DNA of 6,790 nt from Cyclobacteriaceae bacterium (GCA_947458795.1 CANHCD010000116.1:1-6790); one strand, 5' to 3'. Counted from the stretch's first letter, positions 1-6,366 are shown. A program made the numbers and translations. Notes: generated by a model from the sequence alone, not told the origin.

Positions 1-286
1 AAAGCGAAAAAATAAAAAACAGGAGCGCTACTGCGAGGATAAGAATCATCAACTGCGACTTTTCCTTAAATTCTACGGCAACCTTAGGACGTCTCAAAAC
101 AATCACGGCTAATCCCAATCCAAAAAATTGAAGCAGCAAACTCACGCCATTCAGCGGACCCATGGGGGCGTCAAGAAGTTGGAGCTTGGTGTTGAGCAGG
201 GAAAGGGTGCCCAGCAAAATCCCCGTAATTCCAAAAAGGAAGGAGCGCTGAAGCAATACGGGCTCGGGTAGGGAGGACCATTTCAT
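1..286 (-). CDS. Partial small multi-pass membrane protein, function unknown (C-terminus outside window)
   Basis: The minus strand is open from an ATG at 286-284 to the window edge, giving 95 codons beginning MKWSSLPEPVLLQ. Three hydrophobic stretches are visible, at about residues 15-33, 44-64 and 79-95. They are separated by a short polar turn and by a basic/charged loop (LRRPKVAVEFKEKS, 64-77), so this is an inner-membrane protein with at least three helices. I do not recognise a family and no catalytic motif is present in this part. The gene lies 72 bases downstream of the PolX-like gene on the same strand, but a stem-loop terminator and a good -7 element lie between them, so it is probably transcribed separately. 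There is no Shine-Dalgarno sequence, as is usual in Bacteroidota. The start is supported by being the first ATG of the frame, right after the predicted promoter. Coding status is likely but not certain because only a fragment is seen. Confidence 0.7.
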   Translation of the reverse strand, partial: MKWSSLPEPVLLQRSFLFGITGILLGTLSLLNTKLQLLDAPMGPLNGVSLLLQFFGLGLAVIVLRRPKVAVEFKEKSQLMILILAVALLFFIFSL

Positions 287-303
287 AGGCTAGGAGTTTT
301 GGG

Positions 304-336
304 CAAAGGTAAAGAAAGATCCCCAAATGAGATCAA
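304..336 (-). promoter_or_regulatory. Candidate Bacteroidota-type promoter for the membrane-protein gene, overlapping the polX terminator
   Basis: Read on the minus strand, 311-304 is TACCTTTG, an exact match to the Bacteroidota -7 consensus TAnnTTTG. A TTG at 336-334 lies 22 bases upstream, within the 17-23 base spacing reported for Flavobacterium promoters. Transcription would start near 297, leaving a leader of about ten bases before the ATG at 286. The TTG lies in the loop of the polX terminator hairpin and the -7 element lies in its T-rich tail. The consensus match is seen in the sequence; activity is inferred. Confidence 0.5.
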
Positions 337-355
337 TTCGAGTTCATTCGGGGAT
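305..355 (-). terminator. Rho-independent-type terminator of the PolX-like gene
   Basis: On the minus strand, four bases after the stop codon at 361-359, a 12-base arm (355-344, ATCCCCGAATGA) pairs with 330-319 (TCATTTGGGGAT). The stem has 12 pairs including one G-T wobble, with a 13-base loop at 343-331. It is followed by the T-rich tail CTTTCTTTACCTTT (318-305). The tail is interrupted by cytosines and adenine, so termination may be incomplete. On the plus strand the same wobble position becomes an A-C mismatch, so the hairpin is better suited to stopping minus-strand transcription from polX. Confidence 0.7.
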
Positions 356-358
356 TTC

Positions 359-2059
359 TTAGATTTTTGCTTTGCGAGCTTCAAAATAGCTGGCCAGCTC
401 CTTTCCAGAAAGTGCATTGAGGGTGAGTTCCTTGGTAAGACCTCCTTTTCGGCCGGTCCAGACTCCATATTGCATGTCGGCAAAGCCCTCCATTTTATGC
501 GCATCTGGATTGACGGAGAGCATCACTCCTTGTTCAACCGCGTAGTGAACCCATCTCCAGTCCAGGTCCAATCTCCAAGGATTGGCGTTGATTTCGATCA
601 CCACCTGCTTTTCTGCACAGGCATCGATGATGGCCTTGTGGTCAATGGGGTAGCCTTCTCTTCGCAGCAATAACCTCCCCGTGGGGTGACCCAAGATCGT
701 GGTGTAGGGGTTGTGAATGGCGGTAAGCAAGCGATCTGTAGCACGCTTGAGGTCCATATTGAGTACCGAGTGAACGGAAGAAACAATGAAATCAAAGCTC
801 TGCAAGACTTCAGTGGGGTAGTCCAAACTCCCATCAGGAAGAATGTCCGATTCGATGCCTTTGAAGATGCGGAAAGGTGCCAATTCTTGATTGAGCGCAT
901 CGATTTCGGCATGCTGCTTGGCTACTTTTTCAATCTCTAGCCCACCCGCATAGCTCGCCGTACGGCTGTGATCGGAGATGCCCAGGTAGTCGTAACCCAA
1001 CTCCTTGCAGTACTCGGCCATCTGCCGGAGCATGTGTTGTCCATCGCTGTAGGTGGAATGGTTGTGTAGGATGCCTTTGAGGTCGCTGTTTTCGAGTAGC
1101 GTTGGCAGTGTTCCTGCCTTTGCCATCTCGACTTCCCCCATGCCTTCACGCATTTCTCGAGGGATAAACTGCATGTTATTTAATTGAAAAAAATCCGCTT
1201 CGCATTCAAATTTTGATTTCCGAATCAGTTCCCCTACAGTCTCCTGCTCGTTGACCCAAGTACCGAGGTGGGCCTTGGAGGCCACAAAAAGCATTTCCTT
1301 GGAAGCAAGTTGCTCTAGGCTACAAAAGTGAATGACAAGCTGTAGTTCTGGCTCTTCCAATTTACCTCTCCAGGTCATTGGGCCAGAGTTTGGCTTGTCC
1401 CAAACGATTCCCTCAACTTGACTCAAGCTGATTTTTGGGGCTACTAGGTCTTCCGAGGCAATCAAAAACTCCCCTTCAGTCAGAATTTCCATTCTTCGCG
1501 CAAAGTCGCCCACAACACGTACTTGTGCTTTAGGAAGAACTTGCTTCAGTTGCTCAGCTATCCCAAGAATGGTCTCTTCGATATCGGCATAGAGCCACTT
1601 TCCAGAAGTGGAAGCCTTGAAAAGTAGGCTTTGGATGATGGTTTCTTGTGTTTTTTCGCCAAAGCCCTTGGTTTGGGCTACCTTTCCACTTTGGCAGGCC
1701 TCCATCAGTTCGTGCGTGGAGGTAAGTCCGAGCTCCTTCCACAAGATCTGAACTTTTTTGGGCCCCAAGCCTTTCACTTGGAGGATCTCCAACACGCCCG
1801 AGGGAGTTTGTTCCAGAAGTGCGTCCAAGGCGGGGAATGAACCGGTTTCTTTGAGTGATTGAATCGCCTCAAGAATGCTTTTTCCAATACCGGGGATTGC
1901 CGCTAAATCCTGCGAGCTTAGTGCCATCAGGTCTTGGTCCAAACGCTCCAAGGCATTCAATCCTCCTTGGTAACTCCTGATTTTAAAGGGATTTTCCTCG
2001 TGAAGTTCCAGGAGCTGTATGCACAGCTTGAGTCGGTTTAGAATAGCCTTGTGATCCAA
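359..2059 (-). CDS. polX: PolX-like protein: HhH + degenerate family X polymerase + PHP phosphoesterase/nuclease
   Basis: This 566-residue protein has the full layout of bacterial family X DNA polymerases (about 570 residues). An N-terminal 8-kDa-like/HhH region carries helix-hairpin-helix motifs near 55-60 (IPGIGK), 95-101 and 130-136. A nucleotidyltransferase-like region spans about 155-300, and a PHP domain about 328-560. PHP metal ligands are all recognisable: H332, H334, D339, H364, E403, H430, H458, D519 and H521. The polymerase core is altered. The usual GS...RR...DxD is GD (184-185)...RR (188-189)...E195-G-E197, the third aspartate aligns with E238 (ELQLV), and the usual TGSK is VASK (259-262). 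Family knowledge suggests roles in base-excision repair, gap filling and 3'-5' exonuclease action on DNA; here the nuclease is the safer prediction. The start is a TTG at 2059-2057: no in-frame ATG lies between it and the upstream stop at 2116-2114, and the family N-terminus (ENPFKIRSY, 22-30) begins just after it. A terminator follows the gene. Confidence 0.92.
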   Translation of the reverse strand: MDHKAILNRLKLCIQLLELHEENPFKIRSYQGGLNALERLDQDLMALSSQDLAAIPGIGKSILEAIQSLKETGSFPALDALLEQTPSGVLEILQVKGLGPKKVQILWKELGLTSTHELMEACQSGKVAQTKGFGEKTQETIIQSLLFKASTSGKWLYADIEETILGIAEQLKQVLPKAQVRVVGDFARRMEILTEGEFLIASEDLVAPKISLSQVEGIVWDKPNSGPMTWRGKLEEPELQLVIHFCSLEQLASKEMLFVASKAHLGTWVNEQETVGELIRKSKFECEADFFQLNNMQFIPREMREGMGEVEMAKAGTLPTLLENSDLKGILHNHSTYSDGQHMLRQMAEYCKELGYDYLGISDHSRTASYAGGLEIEKVAKQHAEIDALNQELAPFRIFKGIESDILPDGSLDYPTEVLQSFDFIVSSVHSVLNMDLKRATDRLLTAIHNPYTTILGHPTGRLLLRREGYPIDHKAIIDACAEKQVVIEINANPWRLDLDWRWVHYAVEQGVMLSVNPDAHKMEGFADMQYGVWTGRKGGLTKELTLNALSGKELASYFEARKAKI

Positions 2060-2097
2060 AATTTTTATTTTTAGTGGGTTTTCAACACAAATGTTGA

Positions 2098-2128
2098 CAA
2101 ATATAGTTTCAATTTAAAAGCTTGAAAA
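2098..2128 (-). promoter_or_regulatory. Candidate promoter of the PolX-like gene
   Basis: On the minus strand, 2105-2098 reads TATATTTG, an exact match to the TAnnTTTG -7 consensus. Eighteen bases upstream is a T-run ending TTTC (2127-2124), a three-of-four match to the TTTG -33 element. The predicted start near 2091 would leave a leader of about 30 bases before the TTG start codon at 2059. The -7 match is strong and the -33 match is weak. Confidence 0.5.
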
Positions 2129-2151
2129 CTAACTTCCCTGTTAAGACGTAC

Positions 2152-2168
2152 CAACTTTGAAGAAGTTG
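2152..2168 (+). promoter_or_regulatory. Candidate -7 element overlapped by a perfect palindrome, upstream of the EVE gene
   Basis: CAACTTTG at 2152-2159 matches TAnnTTTG in seven of the eight positions, counting the two free ones, with C for the first T. It lies 39 bases before the ATG at 2199. No TTG is found 17-23 bases further upstream; the nearest, at 2122-2124, is 27 bases away. The same bases begin a perfect inverted repeat, CAACTT (2152-2157) and AAGTTG (2163-2168), separated by TGAAG. The repeat could be an operator or a short hairpin at the transcript start. Both readings are tentative. Confidence 0.3.
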
Positions 2169-2198
2169 TAAAAAGGTTGAACGAGAAAAAGAAGAAGC

Positions 2199-2597
2199 AT
2201 GCACTATTGGATTGTAAAAACAGAACCCAGCACCTATTCTTGGAAGGATTTGGAACGCAAAGGAGAGGACACTTGGGATGGGGTGCGGAATTATCAAGCA
2301 AGAAATTTTCTGAAGTTGATGGGGCCTGGTGATCAAGTGCTTATTTACCATTCCGGAACTGAAAAAGCGTTGGTAGGCCTTGCCCAGGTGTCCCAGTCCG
2401 CATTTCCGGATCCCCAAGATGAAGTTTGGGTTGCCGTAAAGCTTCAAGCCATTCAGACCTTATCCAATCCAGTAACCCTGAGTCGGCTGCAGGCCGAACC
2501 CAGCTTAGCTGAAATTTCCCTACTCAAGCAGTCGCGCCTTTCCGTACATTCCCTCAGCAAAGAAGCGTATCAGTTGATCCAGACCCTTAGTTTATGA
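2199..2597 (+). CDS. EVE-domain protein (PUA-like fold, probable modified-base or RNA binder)
   Basis: This 132-residue protein is almost entirely one EVE domain, the family that includes human THYN1. Its signatures occur in the expected order: YWIVKTEP at 3-10, WDGVRNYQARNFL at 26-38, GDQVLIYHS at 44-52, the aromatic W77 strand, and SRLSVHSLS at 112-120. EVE domains have a PUA-like fold with a pocket lined by aromatic residues. Some bind modified cytosine in DNA, and others are linked to RNA; the ligand here cannot be told from sequence. The protein has no signal peptide and should be cytoplasmic. The length is slightly short for the family but the fold looks complete. The ATG at 2199 follows a purine-rich stretch (GAGAAAAAGAAGAAGC) and fits the conserved N-terminus exactly. 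Its stop overlaps the next gene's start as ATGA, pointing to translational coupling with an unrelated secreted protein. Confidence 0.93.
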   Translation: MHYWIVKTEPSTYSWKDLERKGEDTWDGVRNYQARNFLKLMGPGDQVLIYHSGTEKALVGLAQVSQSAFPDPQDEVWVAVKLQAIQTLSNPVTLSRLQAEPSLAEISLLKQSRLSVHSLSKEAYQLIQTLSL

Positions 2598-4207
2598 ACA
2601 GGTATATTCTTGCCTTATTTTTTGTACTTCTTGCCTTACCGGTAGCAGCTCAACTGCAGTTCAAGGAGCGGATAGAGACTCCTGCGGAATCGTATGAGCC
2701 GATCTATGAATTGATGCGAATCCCTTCAGGTCTGGTGGCTTTTCGCACTTTCCAGTCGAGAAAGCTTACGGCAGATCTTGTATTTGAATATTACCTCACT
2801 TCCGACCGTATGGAATCCGATAGCATCAAGGAGGTCAAGGTGAAAGCAGGTTTTGACATGATTGGCTACGACATAGATGAAGATCAATTGTATGTATTGT
2901 TTGCCAGGGGGGATGAAGCTGCGGCAGACAAATATGTGCTCCACCTAGATCTAAACACTCACATAGGGCTAGAGTATCCAGCTGACAATCTGCTCCCTAT
3001 GGACCTCGTTGAATTTTTGGTGTTGGATAACAAGGCGATTTTTATGGGCGATGCAGACGCTCGTCCGGTGGTTCAGATTTTTTCCTTGGAAGATAAAACT
3101 GTCCAAACCGTGCAGGGAATTTATGGCAATGAATCTCATGTGGTTCAGATCCTAAAGCTTCCAGAGCTAGCCGCTTTGGAGGTAGTTCTCCGACGGAGAG
3201 GGCCTTTCAAATCGCAAGAGACGCTCGTGCTGACTTTTGACTTGCAAGGAACACTTTTGCGCGAACTTAAATTGGATCCTTTGGGTGATCTGGATGATGA
3301 GCCGCTTGACGGCTTACTTCTCCCTGGTTTAGGTTATGGTCAAATGCTGATTGGAGCCTACGGCAAAGAGGTGAGAAACTTGTACAAGGGCATGTATTTA
3401 GCACAAATCAATGAGTTTGGCGAGCAAAATATAGGGCTGTATACCCTGGCAGATTTTCCAAATTTTTACAACTACCTGCCCGAAAAACTGCGGCTAAAAC
3501 AAGAGGGAATCGTAGCGGAACAATTGGGAAAGGAGAAAACTCCTTCCATACGAAATAGCTTTGCGATCCGTGATGTCAAGGAATTCGAGGATAGTTATTT
3601 AATCTATTTCGATCAATTTTCAGTTTCTAGTTCCCGTGGCGCTGGGACTGTAGCCCCATCGTTAGCCTCTCAGCGCTACCGCTACGATCGAGCGAGCCGC
3701 ATGGGTTACATCCCCTTTTACATGGACCCTTACAATTCATTAAGTGGACCTACCTACACCCTAGTCACTGAATACACCTATCGATCGGCACATTTCATCC
3801 AAGTAGCCAAAACAGGGCAGGTTCTTTGGGATAATTCCGCCCGGTATGAGGATATCAATACGACCTATCCGGAACCCTTTGCGGAGGTTTCGGCGCAAGG
3901 GGAGGAGGTATTTCACCTCTACTTGGTGAATGATCAGATCAAGCTCAACTACTTCAAAAAAGGGGTGAGGCTACTTGAAAATCAAACGATACCCTTGGAG
4001 CTCGACGAAAAGCTTGGAAAAATACAATTCACGGATTTGGGATCGCTCCGACTGCTGCATTGGTATGGCCCTTACTATGTGTTGTCAGGTCTGCAAAAAA
4101 TCCGCTACACGAATGAACAGCAAAAAGAAGACGTTCGGGAAGTATTTTTTATCCAAAAACTGCTGTTGAACGGGGATTTGTATGTGCCAAGTGAGGACTT
4201 GAACTAG
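2594..4207 (+). CDS. Secreted or periplasmic protein of unknown function, cysteine-free, beta-rich
   Basis: This 537-residue protein begins with a clear Sec signal peptide: positive start (MNRY), hydrophobic core at 5-15 and an A-A-Q cleavage region (after A19). No cysteine follows the signal, so it is not a lipoprotein, and I find no cysteine anywhere in the protein. The mature part is rich in short alternating hydrophobic strands (for example DQLYVLFARG, ADKYVLHLDL, EVFHLYLVND) separated by turns, which suggests an all-beta and perhaps propeller-like fold. This is an inference from strand pattern, and no known family is recognised. There is no C-terminal type IX secretion tail or transmembrane segment. 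The ATG shares bases with the stop of the EVE gene (ATGA at 2594-2597), and there is no independent ribosome binding site, so translation is probably coupled. Composition resembles the neighbours. The next gene, pyrR, starts 32 bases after the stop. Confidence 0.85.
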   Translation: MNRYILALFFVLLALPVAAQLQFKERIETPAESYEPIYELMRIPSGLVAFRTFQSRKLTADLVFEYYLTSDRMESDSIKEVKVKAGFDMIGYDIDEDQLYVLFARGDEAAADKYVLHLDLNTHIGLEYPADNLLPMDLVEFLVLDNKAIFMGDADARPVVQIFSLEDKTVQTVQGIYGNESHVVQILKLPELAALEVVLRRRGPFKSQETLVLTFDLQGTLLRELKLDPLGDLDDEPLDGLLLPGLGYGQMLIGAYGKEVRNLYKGMYLAQINEFGEQNIGLYTLADFPNFYNYLPEKLRLKQEGIVAEQLGKEKTPSIRNSFAIRDVKEFEDSYLIYFDQFSVSSSRGAGTVAPSLASQRYRYDRASRMGYIPFYMDPYNSLSGPTYTLVTEYTYRSAHFIQVAKTGQVLWDNSARYEDINTTYPEPFAEVSAQGEEVFHLYLVNDQIKLNYFKKGVRLLENQTIPLELDEKLGKIQFTDLGSLRLLHWYGPYYVLSGLQKIRYTNEQQKEDVREVFFIQKLLLNGDLYVPSEDLN

Positions 4208-4215
4208 TTTATTTT
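4188..4215 (+). other. Small stem-loop with T-rich 3' side at the boundary before pyrR
   Basis: The last codons of the secreted-protein gene contain CAAGT (4188-4192) and ACTTG (4197-4201), a perfect 5-pair stem with a GAGG loop. It is followed by GAACTAGTTTATTTT through the stop codon. It could act as a weak terminator or processing site between the EVE/secreted-protein unit and pyrR. The stem is short, overlaps coding sequence and has an interrupted T-run, so the call is tentative. Confidence 0.25.
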
Positions 4216-4216
4216 C

Positions 4217-4224
4217 TATATTTA
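4217..4224 (+). promoter_or_regulatory. Candidate -7 element for pyrR-pyrB
   Basis: TATATTTA at 4217-4224 matches TAnnTTTG except for the final base. The nearest upstream TTG (4199-4201) is 15 bases away, slightly closer than the usual 17-23. If used, transcription would begin near 4231 and leave a leader of only about nine bases before the ATG at 4240. Read-through from the upstream genes is the alternative source of pyrR transcripts. Confidence 0.35.
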
Positions 4225-4239
4225 CCGCAAATTTAATCC

Positions 4240-4788
4240 ATGCAAAAACGGCTAGTCCTCGATCAGCAGCAGATTGACATCACACTGAAGCGGTTCTGCT
4301 ACCAACTTATCGAAAATCACGACGATTTCGAAAACACGGTTTTTTTGGGATTACAGCCGAGAGGCACCTTGCTTCTGGACAAAATTGTGGCACTACTTAA
4401 AGAAATCTCTGGGATAACAGTTCCATCTGGATACCTAGATGCCACCTTCCACCGCGACGACTTCCGAAGAAGAGACTTCCCACTGAAGGCCAACGAAACC
4501 AAAATTGATTTTTTGGTAGAGGGCAAGAAGGTGGTCCTGATTGACGATGTGCTCTACAAGGGCAGGTCGGTTCGTGCCGCTATGGATGCGATGATTGCCT
4601 TTGGAAGACCCCAAAAAGTGGAATTAATGGTTTTGGTAGATCGAAGACTTACCCGCGATTACCCGATCCTGCCGGATTATTATGGCGTCAAAGTCAATAC
4701 TTTAGACAGTCAATATGTAGTGGTAGAGTGGGTGGCTCAGGGAAATCCCGCAGATGCCATTTGGATCACAGAGAAAGTAACGAGCTAA
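4240..4788 (+). CDS. pyrR: PyrR: pyr operon regulator / uracil phosphoribosyltransferase
   Basis: This 182-residue protein is a full-length type I phosphoribosyltransferase of the PyrR family. Visible signatures are GLQPRG (37-42), LDATFHRDDF (66-75), the PRPP-binding motif VVLIDDVLYKGRS (98-110) with acidic pair D102-D103, and LVDRR...YPILPDYYG (132-149). PyrR enzymes make UMP from uracil and PRPP, and in Bacillus they also bind pyr mRNA to cause attenuation. The LVDRR segment departs from the Bacillus form (DRGHRELPI) by one extra residue, as I recall for Bacteroidota homologues. Whether this protein regulates RNA is unproven: the 32-base upstream gap and 2-base gap to pyrB leave no room for a Bacillus-like attenuator leader. 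It is transcribed with pyrB, the first committed enzyme of pyrimidine synthesis. The ATG start gives the conserved N-terminus; there is no Shine-Dalgarno sequence. Confidence 0.95.
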   Translation: MQKRLVLDQQQIDITLKRFCYQLIENHDDFENTVFLGLQPRGTLLLDKIVALLKEISGITVPSGYLDATFHRDDFRRRDFPLKANETKIDFLVEGKKVVLIDDVLYKGRSVRAAMDAMIAFGRPQKVELMVLVDRRLTRDYPILPDYYGVKVNTLDSQYVVVEWVAQGNPADAIWITEKVTS

Positions 4789-4790
4789 CT

Positions 4791-5717
4791 ATGTCGCAAC
4801 TCAGCACCAGGCACCTTTTAGGCATCAAAGAACTTAGCGAAGCTGACATCCGGCTTGTGCTGGAGACCGCCACCAATTTTAAGGAGGTGATCAACAGACC
4901 GATTAAGAAAGTTCCTTCCCTTCGCGACATCACCATTGCCAATATTTTCTTTGAAAACTCTACCCGCACCCGGCTCTCATTTGAACTCGCGGAGAAGCGA
5001 CTCAGTGCAGATGTAGTGAATTTTTCTTCTTCCAATAGTTCAGTTAAGAAAGGGGAAACCCTCGTAGATACAGTCAACAATATTTTGGCCATGAAGGTGG
5101 ACATGGTCGTAATGCGCCATGCCAGCCCAGGAGCGCCTCATTTCCTCTCCAAAAATGTGCCTGCCAATGTGGTCAATGCTGGAGATGGAACGCACGAGCA
5201 TCCTACCCAAGCACTTTTGGATGCCTTTTCCATGCAGGAAAAGTTGGGAGATCTGACAGGTAAAAAAATAGCCATCATCGGCGATATTCTCCACTCTCGG
5301 GTGGCGCTTTCGAATATTTTCTGCCTTCAAAAACTAGGCGCAGAAGTTCGGGTATGCGGACCAGTAACCTTGATTCCTAAATACATCGAAAGCTTGGGGG
5401 TAAAGGTGGAGTTGGATCTACAGAAGATCTTGGACTGGTGTGATGTAGCCAACGTGCTCCGAATTCAGTTGGAACGCCAGCAAATCAAGTATTTTCCGAG
5501 CCTTCGTGAATACTCTTTGTACTACGGGATCAACAAAAAGATGCTGGATGGACTCAACAAGGAGATTGTGGTCATGCACCCTGGACCGATTAATAGAGGG
5601 GTGGAATTGAGTTCCGATGCCGCCGACTCTTCACATTCCATTATACTAGACCAGGTAGAAAATGGGGTAGCAGTACGCATGGCGGTCTTGTACCTGTTGG
5701 CGGGAGCCAAGGGATAA
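4791..5717 (+). CDS. pyrB: Aspartate carbamoyltransferase catalytic subunit
   Basis: This 308-residue enzyme condenses carbamoyl phosphate and L-aspartate to N-carbamoyl-aspartate in the cytoplasm, the first committed step of pyrimidine synthesis. The carbamoyl-phosphate loop is FFENSTRTR (53-61). S84 and K87 in the mobile SxxK loop (SVKKGET, 84-90) act across the trimer interface. HEHPTQALLD (135-144) carries the catalytic histidine H137. R170 and the region around R224-R229 match aspartate-binding positions, and MHPGPINRGVE (262-272) is the conserved C-terminal loop. All expected catalytic residues appear present and the length is normal. No pyrI regulatory subunit gene is adjacent. An in-frame upstream ATG at 4728 would add 21 residues that lie over the pyrR coding end and do not resemble the family; the ATG at 4791, two bases after the pyrR stop, is chosen. 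The tight spacing implies one transcript with pyrR. Confidence 0.97.
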   Translation: MSQLSTRHLLGIKELSEADIRLVLETATNFKEVINRPIKKVPSLRDITIANIFFENSTRTRLSFELAEKRLSADVVNFSSSNSSVKKGETLVDTVNNILAMKVDMVVMRHASPGAPHFLSKNVPANVVNAGDGTHEHPTQALLDAFSMQEKLGDLTGKKIAIIGDILHSRVALSNIFCLQKLGAEVRVCGPVTLIPKYIESLGVKVELDLQKILDWCDVANVLRIQLERQQIKYFPSLREYSLYYGINKKMLDGLNKEIVVMHPGPINRGVELSSDAADSSHSIILDQVENGVAVRMAVLYLLAGAKG

Positions 5718-5751
5718 AAAGAGCTTACCCCTCAATTTGGTACTAAATTCC
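5718..5751. terminator. Possible weak bidirectional terminator between convergent pyrB and the beta-barrel gene
   Basis: Only 34 bases separate two convergent stop codons. They contain AATTT (5734-5738) and AAATT (5745-5749) around GGTACT, a weak A/T stem with a G-T closing pair. On the minus strand a second very short stem, GAG (5733-5731) with CTC (5723-5721), is followed by TTTTT (5720-5716). Neither is a strong hairpin. Location between converging genes is the main argument for a shared terminator. Confidence 0.3.
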
Positions 5752-6366
5752 TTAAAAACGAGGATGTTGCCACTTCCCTCCACCTATCGTGTATCCTAAG
5801 GTGAAACCAGCATAGTGATTGATGGATTCTCCAATAAAGGCACCACTTAGATTTTGCAGGTTTCTGTTGGGAACAAAATTGTATTCTACTCCCATTCTAA
5901 ATTTTCGAAGCTCTACTCCGGCGCGTATCATAGGTGCCCAAGCAAAGTCCGCTTCCAAGTTGCCAATCTCTGTGGGAGCAGTATACGACTCATCAATCTC
6001 CACTGCACTCAAGGCAAAATAGCCAAACCCAGCGCCCAAATAGGGGGCAATAGAAGATTTTCCCGTGTTGAAAAAATGGGTTATTGTTCCAGCGACTGAA
6101 ACATTAGCGCCTACCTCACCTTGGTATTTTTTTTGCATGTTGAAGTAGGTGACATCTTTAGCAAGGCCAGCTACTCCAAAACGCATTCCAAAGGCCAGGT
6201 TGTCTCTGAGTAAGAATTGAGGTTCCAAGTTTAAAAGTGCTCCAATACCCCCGTCTTTGGGAATTGCCACTCCTAAATCTGTGGAAAATCGAAACCGACC
6301 TTTTTGTTGTGCAAAGCTGACTTGAACTAAAAAAAGCAGAAAGAGGGCTAGAGTAATTTTTTTCAT
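5752..6366 (-). CDS. Small outer-membrane beta-barrel protein (OmpA/OmpX-like barrel), function unknown
   Basis: This 204-residue protein begins MKKITLALFLLFLVQVSFAQQ, a Sec signal peptide with cleavage expected after A19. The mature part has alternating amphipathic strands typical of an eight-strand barrel: FSTDLGVAI (27-35), LAFGMRFGVAGL (57-68), IAPYLGAGFGYFALS (106-120), APMIRAGVEL (144-153), FRMGVEYNFVPN (156-167), and a last region, YAGFTLGYTIGGGK (185-198), close to the C-terminus ending in phenylalanine. This fits the beta-barrel domain families common in Bacteroidota outer membranes. No OmpA peptidoglycan-binding domain is present, so it is a barrel-only protein. Its job (porin, adhesin or structural) cannot be told. 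It converges on pyrB and is divergent from an ABC ATPase gene. The ATG at 6366 gives the complete signal peptide. Confidence 0.88.
   Translation of the reverse strand: MKKITLALFLLFLVQVSFAQQKGRFRFSTDLGVAIPKDGGIGALLNLEPQFLLRDNLAFGMRFGVAGLAKDVTYFNMQKKYQGEVGANVSVAGTITHFFNTGKSSIAPYLGAGFGYFALSAVEIDESYTAPTEIGNLEADFAWAPMIRAGVELRKFRMGVEYNFVPNRNLQNLSGAFIGESINHYAGFTLGYTIGGGKWQHPRF

Noticed and set aside
299..673. Plus-strand 124-codon open frame opposite the 3' end of polX
   Set aside because: It covers the terminator hairpin and the antisense of the conserved PHP domain, has no recognisable protein features, and is explained by the strong minus-strand gene.
2091..2100. TTGACA-like word as a sigma70 -35 box for the EVE gene
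   Set aside because: TTGACA at 2094-2099 is on the plus strand but has no TATAAT-like box 16-18 bases downstream, and the phylum uses a different promoter consensus; the same bases are better explained as part of the minus-strand TATATTTG element.
2109..2447. Minus-strand 112-codon open frame across the EVE gene start
   Set aside because: It is antisense to the conserved EVE motifs and its composition is that of a shadow frame; it also spans the divergent promoter region.
4208..4239. pyr attenuator or riboswitch upstream of pyrR
   Set aside because: The 32-base gap cannot hold the required alternative hairpins and no PyrR-binding consensus is visible.
4728..4790. Upstream in-frame ATG giving pyrB a 21-residue N-terminal extension
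   Set aside because: The extension lies wholly over the pyrR coding end, has arginine/histidine-rich shadow composition and does not resemble PyrB; the ATG at 4791 yields the normal length and N-terminus.
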